Part shown: in pieces, positions 55,510 to 64,000 of the stretch
Layout of the letters: every line of letters begins with the position of its first letter
How positions within the stretch are numbered: position 1 is the stretch's first letter
Source of the DNA: Piezodorus guildinii
Taxonomy: Eukaryota > Arthropoda > Insecta > Hemiptera > Pentatomidae
Direction of reading: 5' to 3'
Length of the DNA: 64,000 nt
Assembly (NCBI GenBank): GCA_023052935.1
Contig: CM041294.1
Location: 153,644,399 to 153,708,398, forward strand
Translations under genes and position numbers: made by a program
The notes under the pieces: model-generated
Databases searched by the model: none
What the model was told of the DNA's origin: nothing
Seen by the model: only the letters and a program-made list of their open reading frames with translations

Positions 55510-58500
55510 AATCTTTTCTATATAAACACTTGTAACTCTGTTATTTTGGAAGATAGAGAAAAATGTATTAGTCTTTTTCAATAAAAAACAAAAACATGAT
55601 TACTTATAAAAAAAAGAGAACAGAAAAAATAATGCCCATAATTCAGTTATTTTTGAAGATATAGAAAAAATATGTAAAGAGTTTTAAAATTAGTAAAGCG
55701 TGCTAAAAAAAAAAAAAAAATCTTTTCCTACTTTTCCTCGGGCAGTCATGTTTGAATTATTTTATTTTAAACACTATTTTATTTTTTTTTCATTGGCGCG
55801 ACAGGCCGTGCAGGCCCTGGGCCTCATGGTGTAATCTCCTGAGAGATTACACTCGCATTTCTCGATGAAATTTTTAGGGTAGGGTCATCACTCCCTATGC
55901 TTAATTTTTGGGAATGGCCACCATTTGACTGATGGGTCTCACATACCCAGGGGAGAGGCTGTGAGTGAATCCTCATTTAATTACATCCTTATAAAAGCCC
56001 CACCAGGACTGGGATTCGAACTCACAACTTGAGCATTAGAGACTAGCATGCTAGTCACTCAGCCACGGGCTCCCCTGTTTTTAAACACTAAGTATATTTA
56101 TGTTTACTAAGCAATTCTCTAGAGCCCAATATAATTAATTGTTAAATCATTTTAAAGGCCATGCTGCATGACGAGAGTAAGTTAAAGTAAAATATGAAAA
56201 TGTGTGAAGGTTTGATGTGATGTCGGCGATAGTGAACTATCATATACTCTCACAAACTTTCAACGTATCATAATAAATATTCAATTACCGTATTTTCTGT
56301 AAAAATTTATAATTTTTTTTCAAGTTTTATTATAAACAATGTTTAATTTTTTGGAGTTACTATACTAAAAAAACATCTTTCTAAGTATATATTTTTTTAA
56401 AGTAATATTTAATGATACCAAAGGTTTATTTATTATTAATTAGCTGCTTGGTAAGAGTTTTATAACCGCAAGAAATGCATTTCCATAGTAAGTATGGTAC
56501 AAACTAATTTTTTTAAATATTTCTAGATGTATGTTCGATGAGGTAGTCTAGTCAACCGTGCATCTGGCTCCTGGATTATTTGGAACGCTAAACTTGGGAA
56601 GGTGTAGAATAATATAAAATAGTAATGTTCTACACAATAAATAAACACTAAATATTAAATCACATACATTGTCCAAACCGGAGAGCCTGTGATGATCATT
56701 AGAAGTGGTTTGACGAACAGTTGCCAAGTTTTCTTCAGGTTTAGGCCTGTCTATTTTTTCTGCTCCTTTGCTTTCCCTGGTCTCATTTTCTAATTCCATC
56801 TTTTCCTTTTCCCCTTGATTTTTTTTTGGATTCTTTTGTGTCGTATCGAATTTTATACCATTTTTTTCATAAGATCTAAAGCAAAAGAAATTACTATACA
56901 AATAGATGAAGATCAAGAAAACACAAAATTAAATATAACACGGATTAGTACACCTTAAGCCAAAGTATTTTCTTATAATAATCGAGACGTTGATCTCCAA
57001 AAGATACAATATTCATTCAAGGAAATTTCACAGGAAGAGCAAAACTCTCTAATAATTATTATAATATCAAACCAATTTATTTGATTCTTTTCGCATTAAA
57101 ATCCAGAATTTTTTTTTTTTTCCTCTCTTAATAACACCATATTAAAGTTATGGAATTAAATATTTTTAATATGATTTGGATAGAAATTAAATGAGTAATT
57201 AGCACCTTTAGAAGGGTCACCTGTAGCATAGGCTAGCATAACAGCCTTCTATGCCCAAGGTAATGGGTTCGAACATGCAGGTGACTCTAGGATTTTTTCA
57301 TCCTTAGTTATGCCATCCTTCGGAGGGAAAAAGGTGGTCCCAAGCCTGTGCGATGTCAGGTACTCGTTAAAGATTCCTATCTTAATTGAACAAAATAGGT
57401 AAAATTTATGACTCCTAAATTTGACACTGTAGCATCATCTGATTAGCCACAGAAGCATAAAGTGATGTTAAATAAATAAACAAACAAGTACCAACACCTG
57501 GAAAATCTCACAGATACTATTAGAAGCAGACATCTGGCTTTCTACGGCCATCTGTACAGAACGGAACATCACAGACTGTCCTATAAGATCTTTAGAGTAA
57601 CCAACAAGGGAAAAGTCACTGGATCCCAGTGGATCAAACAAGTTGAGAGGGATCTTGCAGAAATTAATATTCAGCAAGATAAAATGAATGATAGAAGTCA
57701 CTACTGCCTCACCATTCAAACAATTCCTTTCCTCAAGTCCATAACAGAGGTTAGGCACAACCCTTTTGAGGAAATGGTCAGAGGAAGATAAGGTAGAGTT
57801 CAGCAAAAAAATTAAAGAATACTGGGCCATCAGAAAAGCTGAAGGTATCGGCAGGAAAGCAACCACCCAACATGCCAGAAGTGGAAGACAACAGATGTGA
57901 ACACAAGCACCGTGGTCCTTAGATTGCTCAAACAAAAAAAAAAAAAAAAACAAGGAACTTTAGAAAAGAACTGCATTTCTAGATCTTGTTTTTAAAGGAC
58001 TTGAGAGTTCATTAGATAAAATCAAATAGAAGATTTAAAACAAATTAAACAATTAGAATACAAATATGTCAAAATATATTTTTCTTAAAAAATGTCCTTT
58101 AGTACCTTTTGGAAATCAACGTGTCAATTTACTGCCAATGGATATAATCAATTCTTTTCATTATCAATTGTTACGAAGCTTGATATTAAATTCAAAAAAT
58201 TATGTTGTATGATTTGTACACAAATAAAAAAATACCCTTCAATGAGGACGCCATCTTTTGCAAACGTGAACGTCTTCTCCCCTAAAACTATCCTCCTTCC
58301 TTCAGGTTCTGGACTGACACCCTGCCTCTCCAGCCATTTCCTGTTGTCCGGGGACAGCACAGATTGATTGAATCTGTAAGGAAATAAATATTGCAAATTG
58401 GATTATACATTAAATATCATTGAGGAAGACGAATGGATAAAACTGACTTGTGATTGTGGTAGATGTGGTTGTGGCGATGGTGGTGGTTGTTATTCCTCCC

Positions 58501-61500
58501 CACTTCCGCCTCTCGTAGCCTCTCCATGATTTTGCCCACTATCCCTGACGGAATGGTGTTGAAAGGACCTAAGTTTCGATTCTGATTATATTTATATATA
58601 TATATACATCATTTTGTATAAACATTAAAAAATATATTGGAAGGAATTAGTCTGGGTGGCAGTCATTAAATGAAACAACTAAATAGTTTCAACTATTTAT
58701 TTTTATTTAAACTATTTATTTATTTAAACTATTTAGTTGTTTCATTTAATGACCGCCACCCGGACTAATTCCTTCCAGTAATTCTCAACAGTCAACTAAT
58801 TACATCCACAATTAAAAAAATATATATGTTTATGTGTAACATCTTTCCACTCTCTTTTCTGCAATTAGTGGAGGTAATTTCTAGAAAAGCTGGAGAAGCG
58901 CTTAATCAATGAGTGTGCGTAGTTTTGGAGTTGGCCTCCAGATGACAGCTATAATCTTATTGCAGCTTATTTGATGAACATTGTGAAGAATTGTCATTTC
59001 CATCGATCTATCTTGGACAATTCAGAACTTATAAAGAACGAATTAAGATCATTCATGATGACAAGTGAGTTACGGTGAACAGTTAGGCCGTTATAATTTG
59101 GGGTTATAACAATTTTTTCATTCACCTACATATGGTACTGTACTTTACAAGTACCTTTCATCAAATTAAGACCAAAATATGCAACTGAAATTTTATTGAT
59201 ATTACTAACTAATAAAAATAAATGTATTCAATAAAAAAATTTATTGATCCTAGTGTTAATGTTACACATGATAAGCGACTAATATAAGTCCTTCCTTTTT
59301 TTTTTTTTTTTTTTTTTTTTATTTTTTTTATTTATTTGTTTTATTTTTTTTTTTTAAGATAAGAGATCGTTTCTCAAGTATAATCATTTTCAACAGCCTA
59401 TTAACTCTAGAATGTAAACAGATATCACAGAGAGATTTTGAAGAATGCCTGCATAAAAAACATTGCATACTATGATAATAATACTCTATAATTTGGGTAG
59501 TCTGTTTTCTTCTTATTTCTAATATATTTACATCTATTGTGCGAGTAATTTGCCTGTTATCCTGTATCCTATCGATACAACTTTTATTTTGTTTCCCGAT
59601 GGCATAAATGCAAAATGACCTAAAAGGTCTATTGATTATTTCACAGTTGACCATGAAATGAATGCAAAGGAAAAAAAAAATTGAGTGTGATAAAAAAAAA
59701 TATATATAAGAAAATATTTAATATCTAACGTTTCGATCCACTTTAAGGGTCTTCATCAGGGATTCGAGGCAAGAGTCAAGAAGCAAATCAAGCAGTTGCT
59801 AATTTATTTATTAAAAAAATAAAAATTAAACCATATAAATAAAAATACAATTATATGATAAATATAAAACAAGATAGTTAATTAATTTATACCTCAAAAA
59901 AGATACTTTTTACAGAATATTTTAGAAATAACCTTCATCTACTCAGATAATGATCAGTAAATTGAAGACAATAAATTTTATTGTTAGAGGAAAGTTAGAT
60001 TTTTAAAATAAGTTGAGAAAATTCAAATGAGAAGAAAGTGTAATAGAATAAAAAATTTAAATTAAAGCCTATTATACAAATAAAATATAAATTCATATTA
60101 AAATGGTGTAAAAGATGTCACATATTACTACTATTGTAACTTAGCAAATCCTGGATATTTGACAAAAGTTTTAAAATTCATTTCCAATGAAACTTTGTAC
60201 TTAAAATCTAAAATAATCAAGATCCTAAAAAATTAATGTTTTTAATAATAAAAACAAACAAAAAGTATACTAACGACTATTAGACTACTATAAGACAACA
60301 AAAATTAGATGCATGCAATAGCAATAAAATAAATAAATAAAATACATTTATATTTATAAAAAAATAAATAAAATTTATGATTAAATATCATGAAAATTAA
60401 AAAGAAAAACAACACAGAAAGAAGAGAATCAAATTAGAGAAACATCATAATAATTACAAAATAAAGCAATAAAACAATCAAAACAACAATTGAAAATCAC
60501 ACAAACTCTCACGACAAGCAAGCGACTTACTTGAAATATGAAGGGATTCTCGATCCTGAGAGCAACAAAATCTTTCGATTAATTATTTAACAAACATATA
60601 ATGACAAATAATATAATAAATACAGTCTAAGTTACTTATTATTTTCAATAACCCGATAAATAAGTATTACTTTTATTGTAATATTCTAATACTAAAGATC
60701 AAATAATAAAAAACTACAGGACCACGTCTTATAGCTGAATATTTATACAGAAGGATTAAGCAAAGATCAATATTTTTCATATTTAAAATAACTTTCAATA
60801 ATACATTATTGTGACCAAGAATATTTATTTAAATAATAAATACATTTTCTCTTTCACAATTGATGCAATATTATCAGTCTAATATCCTCCACCAAGTAAC
60901 AAATAACATAAAAGATTGCTTACAACATTCTATTTTATAGGAAAAGAATCATACTATGACATCACTCATGCTTTCTGCATATACTGATAGGGATTAAAAT
61001 TCGGCATCATCAAACGTTTACCGGATCCGGTACGGTACTAATATGATTATAGCAATATTTGGCAAAAAAATAGTGCAGTTTAATAATTAGGTACCTTAAA
61101 TGAGTTACATTTGGAGTGTATGTGTGGTGGTGAGTCGTTCGATGCCAAATTGCATTGGTTCAGTTCAGTATTATTTGTTCGCCTCGGGCGAGACAATAAA
61201 TGTGTTTTTGTTTTGCAGGTGATTCCCCTAAATGTATGTAAACAGATATTATTTTCTTGGATACACGCGAGTAATAGCATCCTATGAGTTGGCTGTAGAG
61301 GCCGTTTGCATAAGATATCGACCCTGTTAAATTCTGAAACAACCCTAAAATTTGTTATTGGAAGATAATTTCTCAGTCATGACACGGTTTCAAGTACTGT
61401 ATTAAATGAAGCACTGGGTTAAAATCTACTGAATTCTAGGAAGATTGAGATACGTTACTGCTCACGTCTTCCTAGATTTCACTTTCTCAGATATTTCAAT

Positions 61501-63441
61501 GAATTTATTAAGTTTTTTGTTTTTCTAATCTCTGTTATTATACAATAAACATGAACAAAAATTGCAAATGTATCCATTATAAAAAAAAAATTTCTATTTT
61601 GGAAAATATATTGTAGAAAAGAAATTAATCGCGTCACCTGCGAGTCGATTTGTAATGGAGCTACAAACAACCTGCGTCGGAAAAGGTCCTTCCAGCACCT
61701 ACTCTTGTCGGCTTAATTTTTAACAAATAATCATCAATAGCCGACTGTTATAATAGCCATTAAAATTTAAATAATTACCTTAACTGGTAAATTTTAATTT
61801 TTTGTTCTGTCTTTTCCTAACATTGATAATAAAGTTCATTATATATAAACTTTTATTTTATGAACTTCCTATTATGAGCACAATTATTTCGAATAACTAC
61901 CTTACAGTTTAGCTTGGACTGATAAGCACCAATCATCATTTTGTGGATCCGGGTCCAACCATATTGATGAAAATTTGACCGGATCCGGCTGGATTGAAAA
62001 TGATGCCGGATTGCAATCCCTAATTACTGATTAAAACACGTAAATATTTACACATCAATAAAAAGAGAAAACCATTCAATAATCATTAAGTGGTTATTCT
62101 AGTAAAATTCTATCTTTCTTTGTTCACTTTTATTGAATTAATTAAAAACCTTTCAGTCATAAAACATCAGATCGTTCAAGACTGAATTGAAATGTAGATA
62201 TTAACTCTTTCATTTATCAGTTAATAAACCATTAAAACCCAAGGTAATCAAAGCAATTACTTTACTTCATGATTCTATCAGCATGATAACGAATTTGAAT
62301 AATGATTATCATGAAATATATTGCCTGAAAGCAGTCAAAATGACTGCACTGTGAAAAAATAACTAATGCACAAAGAAATTTATTTAACAGAAAATTTTAA
62401 TATCACTTACAGTCATATAACAAGTTATTAATAAGTATTAACAATAAAAAAAATTTATTTCAGTTCTAAAAAAAAAAAATTAATACATTATCTGGGCATT
62501 TGAATATGATCCAATTCATCTTCAAATGATAGTTCCCATCTTGCTACATTTGATTCTATATTGGAACACTCTTCACTTATCTTTCTTAGCTTTTCTAATA
62601 GTTCTCTTCTGTTGGACATTTCTTTTATGAACTTAGGGCGCGAAAGAAATTAACTGAAAGACATGTTAGAACAACTGACAGTGCGTAAAGCAGGCCTGAC
62701 CAAAGTTGACACATGTGCAGCCGTATTGTTTACAGTATGAGATAATACACTCAGTAATCCTCCTTCTTATCTGAGTTATGTTACAGTGCGTTCAAAGGGA
62801 ACAAAGCGCATGTCCAGGCCTGGCATAAAGATTCGAATAACAAGTACGAATTACAATAACAATAAGTTTAGTTATCGAACAACTGCAACTTATCAAGTAT
62901 ATATTGAAATCGACAATTTATCATGAACTTGTATGTTATCAGGTTATTCCAATCCAGAGCAGAACTATTCTTTTCCAAGCAGTCAAAATGACTGTTTTTC
63001 GACAATATAGGTATTACACCCATATATATATATATACCGGAAGTGAACGAGGGGGGGCAACAACAATGATTAATTAAAAATTATAAGAAGCTGTGACATT
63101 ATTTAACTCATTATTTTTTTAATTGCAATTCAAAAGCAGTCAGAATGACTTGCTTAGGCAATCTAGTGTTAAGGAGGGTACGGAAGACCTCCTAGATGTA
63201 GCGAAAATAAGTATTATGAAGCAATTCATGATACACTTCACAAAATCTAATAAAATAATCATTTGAGGTAATAATATCCAAATGGTTATCACTATTCTAT
63301 AATTTTATATAATCACCTGCTAAGCCCCTATAGCCACTGAAACCAGATTCATAGGTGTGAACCAGGAGCTGCTGGTGTTTTAGGAATTCCTCAATAGCAA
63401 CGCCTTTTAGAGCCGATGGTTGCAGAAATCTTGCTGGAATC
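50283..63441 (-). CDS. Unrecognised charged protein, 5' end outside window
   Basis: Gene-level entry. Exons in transcript order are 63441-63317, 58568-58448, 58373-58236, 56875-56668, 54375-54322, 53892-53830, 51981-51811, 50410-50350 and a probable terminal exon from 50290 with TAA at 50285-50283. All joins are GT-AG and keep one frame (phases 1, 2, 2, 0, 0, 0, 0, 1), giving about 316 residues of a longer protein. It contains a hydrophilic N-terminal part, a His/Asn-rich stretch, a Lys/Glu-rich linker, a short EQLEMEYKTLALLANQLK helix and a long Arg-rich helical segment near the C-terminus. No signal peptide or membrane segment is seen. I cannot assign a family; the regular exon structure and intact frame argue for a genuine host gene transcribed towards gene 1. 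Confidence 0.65.
50350..50410 (-). CDS. Unrecognised gene, penultimate exon
   Basis: The acceptor is AACTTTCAG and the donor GTAAGT. It reads MTTLLRHQETLRQTLRFTRN and ends in phase 1. It could alternatively contain an internal start, but the upstream exons join it in frame. Confidence 0.6.
50785..51066 (-). mobile_element. SINE family A copy
   Basis: The minus strand runs from GAGTCACCTGTTGTGTAGTG through a GGGTTCAAACCTTGC B box and the GTACTCCTTAAACATCCCTA region to an AAATAAATAAA tail. It is full-length with many substitutions. Confidence 0.78.
51658..51690 (+). ncRNA. Decayed hammerhead-like motif
   Basis: CCTGAAGAAAATCCACAATG then TGGATCAAAAAT has the stem II hairpin (ATCCACAATGTGGAT) and a CTGAAGA core, but GAAAC has become AAAAA, so it should be inactive. 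Confidence 0.4.
51811..51981 (-). CDS. Unrecognised gene, Arg-rich helical exon
   Basis: This is 57 codons in phase 0/0 between TTATTACAG and GTGAAG. It reads RKQVERGLVENALYTYQRRL, then KDLDLRCHLKEFLSTQANK and ends RRDPEWINIIRQ. Its composition is the most gene-like of the series. Confidence 0.7.
52785..52866 (-). mobile_element. SINE family A head
   Basis: On the minus strand, GGGTCACCTGTGGTGTAGTA then GCTAGCATAGAAGCC and ACAGGTTCACATGG form the tRNA-like head only. Confidence 0.65.
53146..53745 (+). mobile_element. Non-autonomous Helitron, complete
   Basis: It starts TCTAATATATAAAATCTTGT and ends CCGGGCCAGCTAG, lying between A (53145) and T (53746) as Helitrons do. Diagnostic internal phrases are CTCTGAAACGGCTCGACCGA and TTTCATGAAATTTTATATGC, known from a widespread insect Helitron family. 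It is 600 bp long with no Rep/helicase. A GC-rich hairpin just before CTAG is weakly formed. Confidence 0.82.
53830..53892 (-). CDS. Unrecognised gene, 63-nt exon
   Basis: A 21-codon symmetric exon between GTTTACAG and GTAGGT, reading GSDIPIDFVPEDTFYKLSSQ then E. Confidence 0.62.
54322..54375 (-). CDS. Unrecognised gene, 54-nt exon
   Basis: An 18-codon symmetric exon (EQLEMEYKTLALLANQLK) between TTAATATAG and GTAAGT, predicted helical. Confidence 0.62.
54840..55740. repeat. Repeat family E with internal partial tandem units
   Basis: AGAATCAGTAAAGCGCG occurs at about 55057 and 55451 with a decayed third copy near 55685. Each is followed by an A run and GAAATCTTTTCTA..., then TCTGTTATTTTTGAAGATAG. 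It is related to 18.40-18.77 kb and non-coding. Confidence 0.6.
55785..56076 (-). mobile_element. SINE family C, best copy
   Basis: The minus strand begins GGGGAGCCCGTGGCTGAGTG, has B box GAGTTCGAATCCCAG and contains GATTCACTCACAGCCTCTCC, GTGAGACCCATCAGTC and GGAGTGATGACCCTACCCTA. It ends near CTGTCGCGCCAATG. Confidence 0.78.
56668..56875 (-). CDS. Unrecognised gene, Lys/Glu-rich exon
   Basis: The acceptor is TTTGCTTTAG and the donor GTATGT. It starts SYEKNGIKFDTTQKNPKKNQ and continues with a disordered Lys/Glu linker ending in HHRLSGLDN. Phase 2 in and 0 out. Confidence 0.65.
57210..57485 (+). mobile_element. SINE family A copy
   Basis: GGGTCACCTGTAGCATAGGC, B box GGGTTCGAACATGC, CGATGTCAGGTACTCGTTAA and TAGCATCATCTGATTAGCC, ending GTTAAATAAATAAACAAAC. 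Confidence 0.8.
57488..57905 (+). mobile_element. LINE tail
   Basis: The plus strand reads TRSRHLAFYGHLYRTEHHRL, SYKIFRVTNKGKVTGSQWIK and QVERDLAEINIQQDKMNDRS, the R...FYGHL.R tail of a non-LTR polymerase, with a stop near 57791. Confidence 0.65.
58236..58373 (-). CDS. Unrecognised gene, exon
   Basis: The acceptor is TTCCTTACAG and the donor GTATTT. It reads FNQSVLSPDNRKWLERQGVS, then a PEPEGRRIVLGEKTFTFAKD segment. This is compact, well-balanced coding sequence with higher GC than the flanking introns. Confidence 0.68.
58448..58568 (-). CDS. Unrecognised gene, His-rich exon
   Basis: The acceptor is GAAACTTAG and the donor GTCAGT. It reads PFNTIPSGIVGKIMERLREA followed by EVGRNNNHHHRHNHIYHNHK. 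The Asn/His run is low-complexity. Phase 1 in and 2 out. Confidence 0.55.
58640..58812. mobile_element. Inverted-repeat element without ribozyme (relative of 46.2 kb)
   Basis: GGAAGGAATTAGTCTGGGTG ... AACTATTTATT and the inverted GACCGCCACCCGGACTAATT CCTTCC match the outer arms of the 46178-46502 element. The one-sided tail (GTCAACTAATTACATCCAC) is here on the right. The central motif-bearing part is deleted. Confidence 0.7.
58923..59079 (+). other. Orphan coding-like stretch
   Basis: An open segment, FWSWPPDDSYNLIAAYLMNI then VKNCHFHRSILDNSELIKNE, preceded in the same frame by a stop and LEKLEKRLINECA. A GTGAGT at 59068 could be a donor. It may be a decayed retrocopy or TE fragment; unassigned. 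Confidence 0.25.
59300..59700 (-). mobile_element. Retroelement remnant with A-tail
   Basis: A long T run at 59299-59360 on the plus strand is a poly-A tail for a minus-strand copy. The 108-codon frame above it (PFRSFCIYAIGKQNKSCIDR, CRHSSKSLCDICLHSRVNRL) is not clearly identifiable, perhaps a LINE C-terminus. Confidence 0.35.
59727..59763 (-). ncRNA. Hammerhead-ribozyme-like motif
   Basis: The minus strand reads CCCTGATGAAGACCCTTAAA then GTGGATCGAAACGTTAG. The core is complete, stem II is GA(C)CC/GG(A)TC with one mismatch, and stem I is weak. It is single, with no inverted partner seen nearby. Confidence 0.58.
59764..60530. other. AT-rich intron sequence, nothing recognised
   Basis: Intron of the minus-strand gene, with A-rich plus strand and short AAATA-type runs. 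No TE or exon is supported. Confidence 0.4.
60988..62022. mobile_element. hAT-like non-autonomous element
   Basis: The terminal inverted repeats TAGGGATT...CGGCATCAT...CCGGATCCGG (left) and their complement at the right end (CCGGATCCGG...ATGATGCCGG...AATCCCTA) are flanked by TATACTGA and ATTACTGA, an imperfect 8-base duplication. No transposase is readable in the 1.0 kb interior. Confidence 0.7.
62310..63172. mobile_element. piggyBac-like element remnant
   Basis: The right end is ...GGCAATCTAGTG followed by TTAA (63172-63175 region), similar to the piggyBac end TTAACCCTAGAAAG read in reverse. Palindromic AGTCAAAATGACT-type motifs occur at about 62326, 62981 and 63135. The left end (ATATTGCCTGAAAGCAGTC) has lost its TTAA. 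The assignment is by motif only. Confidence 0.45.
62488..62619 (-). CDS. Small ORF inside the piggyBac-like element
   Basis: 43 codons: MSNRRELLEKLRKISEECSN then IESNVARWELSFEDELDHIQ and MPR. It is charged and helical with coding-like composition. It could be a transposase N-terminal remnant or a chance ORF. Confidence 0.25.
   Translation of the reverse strand: MSNRRELLEKLRKISEECSNIESNVARWELSFEDELDHIQMPR
63317..63441 (-). CDS. Unrecognised gene, first visible exon
   Basis: The acceptor is TTTTCTCTAG and the donor GTGATT. It reads IPARFLQPSALKGVAIEEFL then KHQQLLVHTYESGFSGYRGL and ends in phase 1, matching the exon at 58568. Confidence 0.6.
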
Positions 63442-63699
63442 CTAGAGAAAATCAAATAAAAATTAGAATATTTATTTTTAATTATTAATAAATAAAGGCT
63501 AATAATAAATTACAATTTCAATATCCCAATCAAATAATTTACTTCATACTGTAATATTAATATAGATTATTAGATTACTTTCATGTCATATTAATACAAG
63601 ATTACTTTCACTATGAAAATATATCAAGATTATAGTAACTAACAAATCAATAAATGAAAGTTATGAAAATATGGTATATAATTAGTGAAATATGGTATA

Positions 63700-64000
63700 C
63701 AATGGCGTATAAGCGGAGAAATGTGTCATATAAAAAATGGATAACAATGAAATTAAGAAGTAAGACAAAAAATCTGGTGCGCCCAACACACGACTTTTAC
63801 TTACATCTGTTATTAATATCAATTTAAGAATTTTTAAACAAATTTAGAAACGAAAATAAATGGTTAGAGAATTATTTACATTTGATTTTTATAAAAAGAT
63901 GTGTTTTATTAAATAATATGTACGATACGTACATATTATTTATAAATAATATGTACGAATACGTTTTATTACTTATTATCTACGAAATTCAGTAAGTTTT
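63700..64000. repeat. Dispersed repeat family D fragment at window edge
   Basis: GGTGCGCCCAACACACGACT and TTAGAGAATTATTTACATTT correspond to blocks at 9.25-9.4 and 41.9-42.05 kb. A palindrome, ATAATATGTACG and its complement, lies at about 63913-63957. Confidence 0.5.

Noticed and set aside
57468..57953. 161-codon minus-strand ORF
   Set aside because: It is the shadow of a plus-strand LINE tail with clear R...FYGHL.R motifs.
60531..60555. A 25-base exon candidate (SRIPSYF) with good splice sites in the minus-strand gene
   Set aside because: It enters in phase 1 but leaves in phase 2, and the next supported exon (58568) needs phase 1. Skipping it keeps the frame.

Overview
The window is intron-rich, AT-rich nuclear DNA from an animal, most likely an arthropod and plausibly an insect. 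The basis is GT-AG introns, Cecropia-type mariner, Helitron, hAT-like and piggyBac-like ends, several tRNA-derived SINE families and many decayed non-LTR retrotransposons. No RNA gene, operon, CRISPR array or bacterial-type feature is visible, and species cannot be named from the sequence alone.

Two host genes are supported by exons that splice in a consistent phase. Gene 1 (+ strand, about 1.4-40.5 kb, 5' end outside the window) has at least 16 exons. It encodes a divergent member of the dihydroxyacetone kinase / triokinase-FMN cyclase (DAK) family. DAK1 and DAK2 folds can be followed, but the signature residues for substrate and Mg-ATP binding are replaced or missing, so it looks like a pseudoenzyme or a repurposed paralogue. 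Two exons (about 7.2 kb and 16.46 kb) contain single-base reading-frame problems, either assembly errors or decay. Gene 2 (- strand, about 63.4-50.3 kb, 5' end outside the window) has nine coding exons with matching phases plus a probable tiny terminal exon. It encodes a charged, partly coiled-coil-like protein that I do not recognise.

Nearly everything else is nested mobile DNA inside introns or between the genes. At 3.6-6.0 kb a TIR transposon holds a LINE, which holds a tRNA-derived SINE, each with a readable target duplication. At 10.2-14.4 kb a mariner-like remnant is split by two LINE tails, and a LINE is split by another LINE. At 19.6-24.0 kb lie a deleted mariner, a SINE split by a hAT-like element, and a large foldback element whose arms carry a 21-bp tandem repeat. 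At 29.6-35.1 kb are a candidate solo LTR, a mariner-like TIR element containing an intronless ORF between direct repeats, and a young LINE insertion. At 45.5-47.9 kb a SINE contains a hAT-like end, a Penelope-like inverted-repeat element and a LINE tail. At 53.1 kb is a Helitron end-to-end. At 61-63.2 kb are hAT-like and piggyBac-like elements.

The most interesting signal is a set of hammerhead-ribozyme-like motifs (CTGATGA, a stem II hairpin, then CGAAACGTY) at about 6.46, 15.5, 46.0, 46.3, 46.4 and 59.7 kb, with decayed relatives at 7.8, 46.75 and 51.7 kb. Several occur as head-to-head pairs inside near-perfect inverted repeats, two of them with target-site duplications. This matches the ribozyme-bearing ends reported for Penelope-like retroelements and points to a small non-autonomous inverted-repeat family. 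One pair appears to have swapped the C3-G8 core pair for A-U in both arms.
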